In this document: positions 1 to 9,196 of the stretch, one piece after another
Numbering within the stretch: the stretch's first letter is position 1
How the letters are laid out: each line of letters begins with the position of its first letter
Assembly: GCA_944387145.1 (NCBI GenBank)
Contig: CALXDU010000011.1
Coordinates: 1 to 38,732 of the forward strand
Origin: an uncultured Oscillospiraceae bacterium
Lineage (GTDB): Bacteria > Bacillota > Clostridia > Oscillospirales > Oscillospiraceae
Direction of reading: 5' to 3'
Length of the DNA stretch: 38,732 nt
Position numbers and translations under genes: made by a program
Notes under the pieces: generated by a model
Seen by the model: the letters and a program-made list of their open reading frames with translations, nothing else
The model's database searches: none
What the model was told of the DNA's origin: nothing

Positions 1-38
1 CTGTAAGTCATGAATAATTCTGCCAGCATTGGCAAACA

Positions 39-67
39 ATACCTCCGAAGAAATTTATTGGAGGTAT
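39..67 (+). promoter_or_regulatory. SD-sequestering hairpin in the leader of the SLH protein gene
   Basis: ATACCTCC at 39-46 is exactly complementary to GGAGGTAT at 60-67, separated by a 13-base A/T-rich loop. The right arm contains the Shine-Dalgarno sequence GGAGGT of the gene starting at 73. In the folded RNA the ribosome site would be paired. The complementarity is directly visible; the regulatory role is inferred. Confidence 0.5.
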
Positions 68-72
68 GAACC

Positions 73-1251
73 ATGTTTCAAACCCGTTTTGCCAGTTTGT
101 TTCTGGCGGTTTGCTGCGCCTTTGGCCTGATCGGCTCGGTATCCGCTGCAGAAGTAGACAGCGGCAGTGTGTATTGCTTCTCTGCCGGGGATTTCTCCGG
201 GGAGAACACCGTAGTGGGCATCTGCCTGACGGAGGTTCCCCAGAAGGAAGGCACCATTCAGCTGGGTACCCGGATTCTCCGTCCCGGAGATATCCTGACG
301 GCAGAGCAGGTCAGTCAGATGACCTTTACCCCTGTGAATACAGAGACCGACCAGTCTGTCCAGGTCAGCTACCTGCCCATTTATGAAGACTATGTGGCGG
401 AAAGCACCACCATGACCATCGCCATCCGGGGCAAGGAGGACAAGGCACCGGTGGCGGAGGATATGGCGCTGGAGACCTATAAGAATCTGGAAAACACCGG
501 AAAACTGAAAGTTTCCGACCCGGAAGGTCAGATGCTGACCTTCACCGTTACCCGGCAGCCCAAGCGGGGTACTGTTACCATTGCCGAGGACGGCACCTTC
601 ACCTACACGCCCAAGAAGAATAAGGTAGGCGTGGATTCCTTCACCTATACCGCAACTGACCCGGCTGGCAAGGTTTCCCGGGAGGCAACGGTGACCATCA
701 CCATTCTCAAGCCCACCGATGCCACCCAGTATACCGACACTCTGGGCAAGGAGTGCCGTTTTGCAGCAGAGTGGATGCGGCACACCGGAATTTTTGTGGG
801 AGAAAGTCTGGCGGAAACCCCTTGTTTCAGCCCGGAGCGGGAGGTTACCCGGGGTGAGTTCGTGACCATGCTGGTCAAGGCTCTGGACATTCCCACCGAT
901 GAAGAACTGACAGACACCGGCTACACCGACGAGATCCCTCAGTGGCTGCAGCCCTACCTGGCAGCAGCCCAGCGGGCTGGTCTGACTGCGGGCCTTCCCA
1001 ACCAGGAAGCCTTCGGCGCCGGTGAGGTGATTACTGGTGCGGAAGTGTCCGTGATGCTGCAAAACGCTTTGGATCTGACCATGCAGCAGGAAGCTGCGGC
1101 AACCCAGGATGAGGCGGTGCCCGCCTGGGCGCAAAGCGCCGTGACCGTGACCAATGATGCCGGATTTGTCCTGGAAGCCGGAGCGCCCCTGAACCGGGGT
1201 ACGGCTGCCCAGGTACTGTACCAGGCATCCAAAATGATGAGCAGCAACTAA
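73..1251 (+). CDS. Secreted surface protein with Ig/cadherin-like domains and SLH-type repeats
   Basis: The 392-residue product starts with a signal peptide (about residues 1-25, hydrophobic core then VSA-AE), so it is exported. Residues about 30-135 are beta-rich. Residues about 145-215 resemble a bacterial Ig/cadherin-like domain of the type with SDPEG, DGTFTYTP and DSFTYTATDPAG. The C-terminal 170 residues look like three degenerate SLH repeats (for example VTRGEFVTMLVKAL and LNRGTAAQVLY), which normally bind pyruvylated wall polymers. GGAGGT lies 8 bases before the ATG and is caught in a leader hairpin. It ends at a terminator shared with the convergent antiporter gene. Domain assignment is by eye; ligand and role are unknown. 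Confidence 0.8.
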   Translation: MFQTRFASLFLAVCCAFGLIGSVSAAEVDSGSVYCFSAGDFSGENTVVGICLTEVPQKEGTIQLGTRILRPGDILTAEQVSQMTFTPVNTETDQSVQVSYLPIYEDYVAESTTMTIAIRGKEDKAPVAEDMALETYKNLENTGKLKVSDPEGQMLTFTVTRQPKRGTVTIAEDGTFTYTPKKNKVGVDSFTYTATDPAGKVSREATVTITILKPTDATQYTDTLGKECRFAAEWMRHTGIFVGESLAETPCFSPEREVTRGEFVTMLVKALDIPTDEELTDTGYTDEIPQWLQPYLAAAQRAGLTAGLPNQEAFGAGEVITGAEVSVMLQNALDLTMQQEAAATQDEAVPAWAQSAVTVTNDAGFVLEAGAPLNRGTAAQVLYQASKMMSSN

Positions 1252-1257
1252 AAAATC

Positions 1258-1283
1258 GCCCCGCCTGATTTTTCAGGCGGGGC
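1258..1283. terminator. Bidirectional intrinsic terminator
   Basis: GCCCCGCCTGA (1258-1268) pairs perfectly with TCAGGCGGGGC (1273-1283) across a 4-base T loop. The minus strand has a run of six T just after the stem, so it best serves the antiporter gene. The plus-strand tail is weaker. It separates two convergent genes. Confidence 0.85.
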
Positions 1284-1296
1284 GTACTTTGTACTG

Positions 1297-2607
1297 TTAA
1301 GCGTTTGCTTTTTCCTTTACCAGGTAGATGGCACACAGGGAGCTGACCAGCAGCAGATAGGGATAGAACAGGTATCCCATAATGTCAAAAGCAGACAGGG
1401 CATGGCCCATCTCGGCGGAGGTGGAGATGGCCACCAGCATCTGGGCACCGTAGGGAATCACGCCCTGGAAAATGCAGGAGAAGGTATCCAGCAGGCAGGC
1501 GGTGCGCTGGGGGGAAATGCCGTAATCCTTGCTCATTTCTTTGGCGATGGGGTTGGCCATGACGATGGCCACGGTATTGTTGGCAGTGGCGATATCCATG
1601 GTGCCTACCAGCAGGCCCATGCCCAGCTGACCACCCTTTCTGCCTTTGAACAGGCTCTGAATGAAGCTGAGCAGAGCATCAAAACCACCGTACACCCGAA
1701 TCAGGGCGCACATGGCAGCCACCAGAATGGCCACCATGCTGGTCTCAAACATACCGGCAGCGCCGGTTCCCATGCTGGACAGCAGGGCAGTGGCGGCAGT
1801 CTGACCGGTGACCAGCATGATTACCGCACCGGACACAATACCCACCAGCAGAACCACAAACACATTGACACCGGCAATGCCGCCGATGAGCACCAGAACG
1901 TAGGGAATAATCTGCACCAGGTTGTAATCGTTGGTAATGGGGGCAGGTTCGTGTCCCAGAGTCAGCACCAGAATCAAAGCCAGGGTGCCCAGAGCAGCAG
2001 GCAATGCAATCCAGAAGTTGCCCCGGAACTTGTCCCGCATATCGCAGCCCTGGCCGTTGCAGGCAGCGATGGTGGTGTCGGAAATAAAGGACAGGTTGTC
2101 ACCGAACATGGCGCCGCCTACCACGGTGCCCACGCACAGGGCAACGTCATAGTTGGAAGCCTGGGCAACCTCTACGGCAATGGGGGTAATCAGAGTGATG
2201 GTGCCTACGGAAGTACCCATGGCGGTGGAAACAAAGCAGGCCACCACAAACAGCACTGCCATCGCAAACTGGGCAGGAATCAGATCCAGCATGAAGTAGG
2301 CTACGCTCTGGGCGGAGCTGCGGCCGACAACACCGACGAAAGCGCCGGCCACCAGGAAAATCAGCAGCATGGTGATGATGTTTTTGTCCCCCACGCCCTG
2401 ACCCATAATGGTCAGCTTTTCGTCAAAGGACAGCTTCCGGTTTTGCAGGCAGGCCACCAGAATGGCCACCAGGAAGGCAATGACAATGGGAATGTTGTAA
2501 AAGCCCATGGGGATTTTCAGCCCATACTCAAACACAAGTCCCAGCCCAAGATAAATTGCCAGAAATACGCCGATGGGCAGCAGCGCAATGGGGTTTCCTT
2601 TTTTCAC
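1297..2607 (-). CDS. NhaC-type Na+/H+ antiporter family membrane protein
   Basis: The 436-residue product is a multi-spanning membrane protein of the Na+/H+ antiporter (NhaC/ArsB-NhaD-like) family, expected to exchange sodium or another small ion or metabolite for protons at the cytoplasmic membrane. Family-like stretches include STAMGTSVGTITLITPIA and GGAMFGDNLSFISDTTIAA in the first half, and TMDIATANNTVAIVMANPIA near the end. I place the start at GTG 2607 because GGAGGAGAG lies 4 bases upstream; the ATG at 2628 has no ribosome site. Some family members exchange organic acids or amino acids, so the substrate is not settled. Confidence 0.82.
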   Translation of the reverse strand: MKKGNPIALLPIGVFLAIYLGLGLVFEYGLKIPMGFYNIPIVIAFLVAILVACLQNRKLSFDEKLTIMGQGVGDKNIITMLLIFLVAGAFVGVVGRSSAQSVAYFMLDLIPAQFAMAVLFVVACFVSTAMGTSVGTITLITPIAVEVAQASNYDVALCVGTVVGGAMFGDNLSFISDTTIAACNGQGCDMRDKFRGNFWIALPAALGTLALILVLTLGHEPAPITNDYNLVQIIPYVLVLIGGIAGVNVFVVLLVGIVSGAVIMLVTGQTAATALLSSMGTGAAGMFETSMVAILVAAMCALIRVYGGFDALLSFIQSLFKGRKGGQLGMGLLVGTMDIATANNTVAIVMANPIAKEMSKDYGISPQRTACLLDTFSCIFQGVIPYGAQMLVAISTSAEMGHALSAFDIMGYLFYPYLLLVSSLCAIYLVKEKANA

Positions 2608-2653
2608 ATTTCTCTCCTCCAAGCACATTGGTGTGCGTCACAAATACGGACTA

Positions 2654-2683
2654 ACTGTACCACAGGGCGGGGGGGAATGTCAA
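2654..2683 (-). promoter_or_regulatory. Promoter of the NhaC-type antiporter gene
   Basis: On the minus strand TTGACA (plus 2678-2683) is followed by an 18-base spacer and TACAGT (plus 2654-2659). The -10 box is preceded by TGG, an extended -10 feature. It lies 46 bases upstream of the GTG start. Confidence 0.6.
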
Positions 2684-2722
2684 GGCATCGTCATTTCCTT
2701 ATGGGAAACCCAAGGGAAAATG

Positions 2723-2751
2723 TTGACATTTTTGCTGATTTGTGGTATCCT
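2723..2751 (+). promoter_or_regulatory. Promoter of the alcohol/aldehyde dehydrogenase operon
   Basis: TTGACA at 2723-2728, a 17-base spacer, and TATCCT at 2746-2751. This leaves a leader of about 95 bases before the ATG at 2853. The leader holds a 14-bp palindrome. Confidence 0.7.
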
Positions 2752-2824
2752 GTCCCAGGATTTGCGTCCATCGAGTCTTAACCATGTATTGCTCCCGGAA
2801 GGGGGCGTGAATTTTAAAGAAAAT

Positions 2825-2838
2825 GTTGACTAGTCAAC
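2825..2838. promoter_or_regulatory. Perfect palindrome GTTGACTAGTCAAC, candidate operator
   Basis: A perfect 14-bp palindrome about 65 bases downstream of the predicted transcription start and 14 bases before the ATG, directly abutting the ribosome site. TTGAC-type dyads of this size are typical of MarR-like dimer operators. The regulator is not in the window, so this is inference from symmetry and position. Confidence 0.45.
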
Positions 2839-2852
2839 GAAAGGAGAAGCCC

Positions 2853-4061
2853 ATGCATCCACGCTATCGCTTTTATTGCCGCTGTTTTCAGACGGTTCTG
2901 CGTCTGGCCCTGCCGGTTTTGCCTTATCGCAGCCCTCAGGTGCTGCATTCGGTCACGGAAGTTCCCCAATGCCTGCTGCGGCGGAACATCCGCCATGTGC
3001 TGGTGGTTACGGATGGATTTCTGCACATCAGCGGAATGCTGGAGCCACTGAAAAAAGCGTTGCAAAACGCCGGTATTGCATATACTATATACGATGAAGT
3101 GACACCCAACCCTACCATATTGAATGTGGAGCTGGCTCGGCAGCGGTATCTGGAATCTGGCTGCCAGGGGCTGATTGGCTTTGGCGGCGGCTCTGCCATT
3201 GACTGCGCCAAGGCTGTAGGCGCCCGGATTGCCCGCCCGAAGAAAACCATCCCTCAGATGCGGGGCATTTTGCAGGTGCTCAAGCCCATTCCTTTTCTGA
3301 TTGCAGTGCCCACCACCGCTGGCACCGGCAGCGAAACCACCCTGGCTACCGTTATTACCGACGATCAGAACGCCCACAAATTTCCCATCAACGATTTTCC
3401 CCTGATTCCCAGAGTGGCAGTTCTGGACCCAGAGATGACCCGTTCGCTGCCCAAGAATATGACCTCCACCACCGGTATGGATGCCCTGACCCATGCCATT
3501 GAGGCATACATCGGCAATTCCACCACCCGGCAGACAAGAGCGGATGCCCTGGAAGCAATTCGGCTCATTGCCGGGAATCTGGAGAAAGCCTACCACGACG
3601 GCAATGACATGACCGCCCGGGCAAACATGCTCCGGGCAGCGTTCCTGGCAGGCGGTGCGTTTTCTAAGTCCTATGTGGGTTATTGCCATGCGGTGGCCCA
3701 TTCCCTGGGCGGCCGGTATCATACCCCTCATGGCCTGGCCAACGCCGTGCTGCTGCCCTATGTGCTGGAAGCTTACGGTACTGCCATTGACCGAAAGGCA
3801 AAGGAAATTGCCATCGCTATGGGTATCGCCGGGGAAGATACCTCCCCCCGGGAGTGCAGCCAGCGGCTGATTGCCGAGATCCGCCGGATGAACCGGGAAA
3901 TGGGGATTCCGGAAACCCTGCCCGGCATCCGGGAAGAGGACATTCCCAAACTGGCAGCCTATGCCCACCGGGAGGCCAACCCCCTCTACCCGGTGCCCCG
4001 GCTGATGGACGGGAAACAGTTACAGCAGTTTTATTACGATGTTATGGAGGAAATCCCATGA
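2853..4061 (+). CDS. Iron-containing alcohol dehydrogenase
   Basis: The 402-residue product belongs to the iron-containing (type III) alcohol dehydrogenases, cytoplasmic NAD(P)-dependent enzymes that interconvert aldehydes and alcohols. The nucleotide-binding GFGGGSAIDCAKAVGA, the PTTAGTGSET segment, the DALTHAIEAY helix and the metal-binding CHAVAHSLGG and HTPHG motifs are all present. AAAGGAG lies 6 bases before ATG 2853; the in-frame ATG at 2823 has no ribosome site and falls at the palindrome. The stop codon overlaps the aldehyde dehydrogenase start (ATGA), so the two are translationally coupled and probably act on the same aldehyde. Substrate chain length cannot be read from sequence. 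Confidence 0.9.
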   Translation: MHPRYRFYCRCFQTVLRLALPVLPYRSPQVLHSVTEVPQCLLRRNIRHVLVVTDGFLHISGMLEPLKKALQNAGIAYTIYDEVTPNPTILNVELARQRYLESGCQGLIGFGGGSAIDCAKAVGARIARPKKTIPQMRGILQVLKPIPFLIAVPTTAGTGSETTLATVITDDQNAHKFPINDFPLIPRVAVLDPEMTRSLPKNMTSTTGMDALTHAIEAYIGNSTTRQTRADALEAIRLIAGNLEKAYHDGNDMTARANMLRAAFLAGGAFSKSYVGYCHAVAHSLGGRYHTPHGLANAVLLPYVLEAYGTAIDRKAKEIAIAMGIAGEDTSPRECSQRLIAEIRRMNREMGIPETLPGIREEDIPKLAAYAHREANPLYPVPRLMDGKQLQQFYYDVMEEIP

Positions 4062-5437
4062 ATCAGCAGCAAATTGACGCATTGCGGGAAAAACAGCGGA
4101 AATTCTTTGCCACCGGCGCAACGTTGGACGTTTCGTTCCGGATTGCGGCGCTGAAAAAGCTGTACAAGGCCCTGCAGGAAAACGAGCAGTCCATTGCCCA
4201 GGCCCTGCACAGCGACCTGGGCAAATCTGCCCAGGAGAGCTTCCTGTGCGAAACCGGTATGACCTTAAGCGAAATCAGCTACCTGCTGAAGCATATCCGC
4301 AGCTTCGCCCGGGAGAAAACCGTGCCCACGCCCATGGCTCAGTTTGCCGCCCGGAGCTACCGCAAGCCCATGCCCTATGGCGTGTGCCTGATTATGAGCC
4401 CTTGGAATTATCCAGTGCTGCTGACCCTGGAACCTTTGGCAGATGCCCTGGCTGCGGGCAACACCGCCATCATCAAGCCCAGCGCCTACAGCCCTGCCAC
4501 CAGCGCCCTGCTGGCCCAGCTCCTGGGGAAGATTTTCCCGGAGGAATATGTGGCGGTGGTTACCGGCGGCCGGGAGGAAAACGCCTATTTGTTGGAGCAG
4601 AAATTTGACTATATTTTCTTCACTGGCAGCAAAAGCGTGGGACGGCTGGTTCAGGAAAAGGCGGCCCGGCACCTGACCCCCGTTACCCTGGAACTGGGCG
4701 GCAAAAGCCCCTGTATTGTGGACAAAAGCGCCAACATTGCCCTGTCTGCCCGGCGGATTGTGTTTGGAAAATTCTTAAACTGCGGCCAGACTTGTGTTGC
4801 ACCGGACTATATTCTTTGCCATCCGGCAGTGAAAGCGCAGCTGATCGCCTGCCTGAAGGCGGAAATTCAGCGCCAGTATGGAAGCGACCCCCTGCACAAT
4901 CCTTCTTACGGTAAAATCATCACCAAAAAGCACTTTGACCGGGTGGCTGGACTGATTGACAGCAGCAAAGCAGTTTGCGGTGGCGAAACGGACCCGGATA
5001 CTCTGAAAATTGCCCCCACCATTTTGGACAATGTCACTTGGGAAGACAAGGTCATGGGAGAAGAAATCTTCGGCCCGGTGCTGCCCATTTTGACCTTTGC
5101 TTCGGCTGAAGCGGTGGTGGAAACCGTCAACCGCCGGGACACCCCTCTGGCGCTGTATGTGTTTGCGCAGGACAAGCAGTTTGTGCAGACCATTACCACC
5201 CGCTGTGCCTTCGGCGGCGGCTGCGTCAACGACTGCATCATCCACTTGGCCACCAGCGCCATGGGCTTTGGCGGCATGGGGGAAAGCGGTATGGGCTCCT
5301 ACCACGGCAAAACCGGCTTTGATACCTTCACCCACTACAAGAGTATCGTGGATAAGAAAACCTGGCTGGATCTGCCCATGCGCTACCAGCCCTATCAGAA
5401 GATCTATAATCGCCTGGTAAGGCTGTTTTTGCGGTAA
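4058..5437 (+). CDS. Aldehyde dehydrogenase family protein (class 3-like)
   Basis: The 459-residue product is an NAD(P)-dependent aldehyde dehydrogenase oxidising an aldehyde to the acid. The cofactor and active-site sequences are intact: SPWNYPVLLTLEPLADALAAGN, the general-base glutamate in TLELGGKSPC, and the catalytic cysteine in NCGQTCVAPDY. The length and the C-terminal YNRLVRLFLR tail fit the class 3/fatty-aldehyde-like branch rather than the long CoA-acylating AdhE type. Upstream GGAGG and the 4-base overlap with the alcohol dehydrogenase gene support the start. The pair could detoxify aldehydes or balance redox; the exact substrate is unknown. Confidence 0.88.
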   Translation: MNQQQIDALREKQRKFFATGATLDVSFRIAALKKLYKALQENEQSIAQALHSDLGKSAQESFLCETGMTLSEISYLLKHIRSFAREKTVPTPMAQFAARSYRKPMPYGVCLIMSPWNYPVLLTLEPLADALAAGNTAIIKPSAYSPATSALLAQLLGKIFPEEYVAVVTGGREENAYLLEQKFDYIFFTGSKSVGRLVQEKAARHLTPVTLELGGKSPCIVDKSANIALSARRIVFGKFLNCGQTCVAPDYILCHPAVKAQLIACLKAEIQRQYGSDPLHNPSYGKIITKKHFDRVAGLIDSSKAVCGGETDPDTLKIAPTILDNVTWEDKVMGEEIFGPVLPILTFASAEAVVETVNRRDTPLALYVFAQDKQFVQTITTRCAFGGGCVNDCIIHLATSAMGFGGMGESGMGSYHGKTGFDTFTHYKSIVDKKTWLDLPMRYQPYQKIYNRLVRLFLR

Positions 5438-5443
5438 CAGAAA

Positions 5444-5489
5444 CCCCCTCCCGTCCGTGGAAAATACCTTGGATGGGAGGGGGGATTTT
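5444..5489. terminator. Bidirectional terminator between aldehyde dehydrogenase and argF
   Basis: CCCCCTCCCGTCC (5444-5456) pairs with GGATGGGAGGGGG from 5471, with one G-T pair, around a 14-base loop. TTTT follows at 5486-5489. It ends the convergent dehydrogenase and arginine operons. Confidence 0.8.
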
Positions 5490-5492
5490 CAA

Positions 5493-6485
5493 TTACAGGG
5501 TAGCAGCCATAACCGCTTTGATGGTATGCATGCGGTTTTCTGCCTCGTCAAAGACAATGGACTGGCTTCCCTCAAAGACCTCATCAGTGACTTCCATGCA
5601 GGGAATGCCGAACTTGTCGGCAATCTGCTTGCCGATGGTGGTGTTCTGGTCGTGGAAAGCGGGCAGGCAGTGCATGAAGCGGCACTGGCTTCCTGCGTTG
5701 TCCATGAGAGCCTGGGTCACCCGGTAGGGGCTCAGCTCCTCAATTCTGGTCTGCCAGACACTGTCCGGCTCGCCCATGGACACCCAGACATCGGTGTAGA
5801 TCACATCGGCACCCTTGGCCGATTCCATAGGGTCGGTGGAGAATTCCAAAGTTGCGCCGGTTTGGGCGGCAACCGCCTGACACTGCTGAACCAATGCCTG
5901 GTTGGGGAAATACTGCTTGGGGGCGCAGGCTACAAAGTGCATGCCCATCTTGGCGCAGCCAACCATCAGGGAATTGCCCATATTGTACCGGGCGTCTCCC
6001 ATATATACCAGCTTTTTCCCTTTCAGACCGCCGAAATGCTCGGTAATGGTGAGAAAATCTGCCAGAATCTGGGTGGGATGGAATTCATTGGTCAGACCGT
6101 TCCACACGGGAACCCCGGCATACTTTCCCAGGGTTTCCACGATTTCCTGACCGAAGCCCCGGTATTCAATGCCGTCGTACATCCGGCCCAGTACCCGGGC
6201 GGTGTCGGCGATGGACTCCTTCTTTCCCATCTGGGAACCGGTGGGGCCCAGGTAAGTAACGGACATACCCAGATCCGCCGCTGCCACTTCAAAGGCGCAC
6301 CGGGTACGGGTGGAGTCCTTCTCAAACAGCAGCACGATGTTCTTTCCCTGGTGCATCCGATGGAGGATGCCGTTTTTCTTCTGCTGCTTCAGGTTTGTTG
6401 CCAGATTCAGCAGATACTGGATTTCCTCAGGGGAAAAATCCAGAAGCTTCAGAAAACTCTTGCCTTTCAACATAGTGTTATTCAT
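5493..6485 (-). CDS. argF: Ornithine carbamoyltransferase
   Basis: The 330-residue product condenses carbamoyl phosphate and ornithine to citrulline, the step before argininosuccinate synthesis. It has the carbamoyl-phosphate loop STRTR, the HPTQILADF motif and the ornithine-loop HCLPAFHD, all unaltered, and a normal length. It is the last gene of argG-argH-argF. Its ATG overlaps the argH stop by 4 bases, and AAAGGAG lies 9 bases upstream within argH. Sequence alone cannot exclude a catabolic role (arcB), but the partner genes and the ARG boxes at the operon promoter argue for biosynthesis. Confidence 0.95.
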   Translation of the reverse strand: MNNTMLKGKSFLKLLDFSPEEIQYLLNLATNLKQQKKNGILHRMHQGKNIVLLFEKDSTRTRCAFEVAAADLGMSVTYLGPTGSQMGKKESIADTARVLGRMYDGIEYRGFGQEIVETLGKYAGVPVWNGLTNEFHPTQILADFLTITEHFGGLKGKKLVYMGDARYNMGNSLMVGCAKMGMHFVACAPKQYFPNQALVQQCQAVAAQTGATLEFSTDPMESAKGADVIYTDVWVSMGEPDSVWQTRIEELSPYRVTQALMDNAGSQCRFMHCLPAFHDQNTTIGKQIADKFGIPCMEVTDEVFEGSQSIVFDEAENRMHTIKAVMAATL

Positions 6486-7855
6486 GCCAACTGCTCCTTT
6501 ACATAGGCAATCTGAGCGCTGACCGATGCGGCGGAGGTGCCGCCTTCGGAAATCCGCTTTTCCACGCAGGTGGTCAGGTCAATTTCCGGATACAGGTCTT
6601 CATCAAACAGATCGCTGTAGGTCTTGTATACCTCCAGCGGAAGGGTTTCCAGCACTTGACCGTTGGCAATGCAGTGAGCCACAATCTGACCGGAAATCTT
6701 GTAAGCGCTGCGGAAGGGAAGACCCTTCTTTACCAGGTAGTCAGCCAGGTCTGTGGCGTTGATGAATCCGCCCTGGGCGGCTTTTTTCATGTTCTCCGGC
6801 TTGGCGGTCATGGTCTGCACCATGGGGGCAAAGACCTTCAGGCACATTTTCACCGTATCTACCGCGTCGAAAATGGCCTCCTTGTCCTCCTGCATGTCCT
6901 TGTTATAGGCCAAGGGCAGACCCTTCAGGGTGGTCAGCAGACCCATCAGGTCGCCGTAAACCCGGCCGGTTTTGCCCCGAACCAGTTCGGCCATGTCCGG
7001 GTTTTTCTTCTGGGGCATAATGGAAGAACCGGTGGTGTAGGCATCGCTGAGTTCAATGAACTGGAATTCCCAGCTGGACCAGAGGATGATTTCCTCGGAG
7101 AACCGGCTCAGGTGCATCATCAGCACGCTGATGGCGCTGAGCAGTTCCACGCAGAAGTCCCGGTCGGAGACACCGTCGATGCTGTTGCGGGCAATGTCGT
7201 CAAAGCCCAGCGCCTTGGCTTCCATCCAACGGTCGGTATGGTAGGTGGTTCCGGCCAGTGCGCAGGAGCCGATGGGGCAGACATTCATCCGCTTGCGGCA
7301 GTCTGCCAGCCGCCCCAGATCCCGCAGCAGCATCATGGCGTAGGCCATCAAATGGTGGCTGAACAGAATGGGCTGTGCCCGCTGCAAATGGGTGTATCCG
7401 GGCATGATGATGCCCAGATTCTTTTGGGCCTGGGAGACAATGGCTTCCACCAGCGTCTTGGTCAGGGCGCTGATTTCCTCCACTTCGCTGCGCAGATACA
7501 TTCTCAAGTCCAACGCAACCTGGTCATTCCGGGACCGGGCGGTGTGGAGCTTCTTGCCCACATCCCCCAGCCGCTGGGTCAATACCTGCTCAACGAACAT
7601 GTGAATGTCCTCGCAGGTGTAGTCAATTTCCAGTTTTCCGGAGTCCAGATCCTGTAAAATTCCTTCCAAACCCTGAATCAGGGCATCTGCTTCCTGGGCG
7701 GTAATGATGCCCTGGGTGCCCAGCATGGCAGCGTGGGCCATGGAACCGGTGATATCCTGGGTATATAGTTTGCAGTCAAAGGAAATGGAGGAATTGAAAT
7801 CATCTGCAATGCTGCTAACCTCGCCGGAAGTCCGCCCGGCCCACATCTTAGCCAT
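6482..7855 (-). CDS. argH: Argininosuccinate lyase
   Basis: The 457-residue product cleaves argininosuccinate to arginine and fumarate. The superfamily signature [12 protein letters not shown] is present, with the TARSRNDQ motif earlier and the [12 protein letters not shown] region, so the active site looks intact. I start it at ATG 7855 ([12 protein letters not shown]), which has GAGGTAA just upstream; the longer reading into the argG end is not supported. It lies 29 bases after argG and overlaps argF by 4 bases, so the three genes are one transcript. Confidence 0.96.
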   Translation of the reverse strand: MAKMWAGRTSGEVSSIADDFNSSISFDCKLYTQDITGSMAHAAMLGTQGIITAQEADALIQGLEGILQDLDSGKLEIDYTCEDIHMFVEQVLTQRLGDVGKKLHTARSRNDQVALDLRMYLRSEVEEISALTKTLVEAIVSQAQKNLGIIMPGYTHLQRAQPILFSHHLMAYAMMLLRDLGRLADCRKRMNVCPIGSCALAGTTYHTDRWMEAKALGFDDIARNSIDGVSDRDFCVELLSAISVLMMHLSRFSEEIILWSSWEFQFIELSDAYTTGSSIMPQKKNPDMAELVRGKTGRVYGDLMGLLTTLKGLPLAYNKDMQEDKEAIFDAVDTVKMCLKVFAPMVQTMTAKPENMKKAAQGGFINATDLADYLVKKGLPFRSAYKISGQIVAHCIANGQVLETLPLEVYKTYSDLFDEDLYPEIDLTTCVEKRISEGGTSAASVSAQIAYVKEQLA

Positions 7856-7884
7856 ACTCTTACCTCGAAATTCAGAAAAATTGT

Positions 7885-9108
7885 TTACAGTTTGCCCTGC
7901 TCCCGCAGTGCCTGTACCTTGGTGGGCAGACCCCACAGGTTGATGAAGCCGGCGGCCTGACCCTGGTCGTAGTCGCTTTCGCCAAAGGTCACCAGATTCT
8001 CAGAGTACAGAGAGTAGGGAGAAGTGGTGCCGGCGGGGATGATGTTGCCCTTGTAGAGCTTCAGCTTGACGGTGCCGGTGACGTACTCGTTGGCCTTGTT
8101 GGCGAAAGCGGTGAGGGCCTCTTGCAGGGGGGAGTACCACTTGCCGTTGTAGATCAGGTCGGCGTAGTCCACAGCCAGCTTCTGCTTGATGTGCAGGGTG
8201 TCCTTGTCTACGGTGAGCATTTCCAGCTGGTCGTGGGCGAAGTACAGAATGGTGCCGCCGGGAGTTTCGTACACGCCCCGGTCCTTCATGCCAACCAACC
8301 GGTTCTCCACAATGTCGATAATGCCGATGCCGTTGGCGCCGCCCAGCTCGTTGAGCTTTTCAATGATCTTGGAAGCCTTCATCTTCTCGCCGTTGACAGC
8401 AACGGGAGCGCCGGCTTCAAAATCGATGGTCACATAGGTGGGAACATCGGGAGCCTTCATGGGAGATACGCCCATTTCCAGGAAACCGGGCTTGTCGTAA
8501 TCCGGCTCGTTGGCGGGGTCTTCCAGATCCAGACCTTCGTGGCTCAGGTGCCACAGGTTCTTGTCCTTGGAGTAGCTGGTCTCCCGGCTGATCTTCAAAG
8601 GAATGTTGTGGGCTTCGGCGTAGTCGATTTCCTCGTCCCGGGACTTGATATCCCACTCCCGCCAGGGAGCGATGATCTTCATATCGGGAGCAAACCGCTT
8701 GATGGCCAGCTCAAACCGAACCTGGTCGTTGCCCTTGCCGGTAGCGCCGTGGGCAATGGCGTCGGCACCTTCTGCCAGGGCGATCTCAGCCAGCTTCTTG
8801 CCGATGACGGGCCGGGCAAAGGCAGTGCCCAGCAGGTAGGTTTCGTACTTTGCGCCCATCTTCACGGAAGGAATGATGATCTCGTCCACCATTTCGTCCA
8901 CCAGGTCGGCAACGATCAGCTTGCTGGCGCCGGTGGCGATGGCCTTGGCTTCCAGACCTTCCAGCTCGTCAGCCTGGCCCACGTTGCCGGCTACGGCGAT
9001 GATTTCGGGATTGTTGTAGTTCTCCTTCAGCCAGGGAATGATGATGGATGTATCCAGTCCGCCGGAGTAGGCCAGAACAATTTTCTTGATGTTTTCCTTG
9101 CTTGCCAT
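7885..9108 (-). CDS. argG: Argininosuccinate synthase
   Basis: The 407-residue product joins citrulline and aspartate using ATP to form argininosuccinate. The N-terminal PP-loop AYSGGLDTS binds [16 protein letters not shown] and the [14 protein letters not shown] region are typical of the family. GGAGGT lies about 10 bases before ATG 9108, which gives [12 protein letters not shown]. It is the first gene of argGHF, behind a consensus promoter flanked by two ARG boxes. Carbamoyl phosphate synthase and the ornithine branch (argCJBD) are not in the window. Confidence 0.96.
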   Translation of the reverse strand: MASKENIKKIVLAYSGGLDTSIIIPWLKENYNNPEIIAVAGNVGQADELEGLEAKAIATGASKLIVADLVDEMVDEIIIPSVKMGAKYETYLLGTAFARPVIGKKLAEIALAEGADAIAHGATGKGNDQVRFELAIKRFAPDMKIIAPWREWDIKSRDEEIDYAEAHNIPLKISRETSYSKDKNLWHLSHEGLDLEDPANEPDYDKPGFLEMGVSPMKAPDVPTYVTIDFEAGAPVAVNGEKMKASKIIEKLNELGGANGIGIIDIVENRLVGMKDRGVYETPGGTILYFAHDQLEMLTVDKDTLHIKQKLAVDYADLIYNGKWYSPLQEALTAFANKANEYVTGTVKLKLYKGNIIPAGTTSPYSLYSENLVTFGESDYDQGQAAGFINLWGLPTKVQALREQGKL

Positions 9109-9124
9109 AAAACGCAACCTCCAG

Positions 9125-9139
9125 ATGAATAATATTCAT
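9125..9139. promoter_or_regulatory. ARG box 1 (ArgR/AhrC operator), downstream of the argGHF promoter
   Basis: ATGAATA-A-TATTCAT, a perfect inverted repeat around one base. It matches the TGAAT...ATTCA core of ArgR/AhrC operators. It lies between the predicted transcription start and the argG ribosome site, where a bound repressor would block transcription. Confidence 0.75.
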
Positions 9140-9161
9140 GTTTGATGAGTAATGATACAGG

Positions 9162-9190
9162 ATTATACCGCTGCAACCAGGATTTGTCAA
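9162..9190 (-). promoter_or_regulatory. Consensus sigma-A promoter of argGHF
   Basis: On the minus strand TTGACA (plus 9185-9190) and TATAAT (plus 9162-9167) are separated by exactly 17 bases, a perfect consensus. The leader to argG is about 50 bases. Such a strong promoter is expected to need repression, consistent with the flanking ARG boxes. Confidence 0.9.
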
Positions 9191-9196
9191 CACCCC

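Noticed and set aside
1402..2781. Long plus-strand open frame opposite the NhaC-type gene, and similar ones opposite argH (6656-7657), argG (8122-9132) and the MATE gene (12688-14052)
   Set aside because: These have Gly/His/Gln-rich mirror composition typical of antisense frames, no ribosome sites, and run through promoters or terminators. The opposite strand carries complete conserved enzymes or transporters.
5493..6485. Catabolic ornithine carbamoyltransferase (arcB) of the arginine deiminase pathway
   Set aside because: No arcA, arcC or arginine/ornithine antiporter is adjacent. It is translationally coupled to argH and argG behind ARG boxes, which fits biosynthesis.
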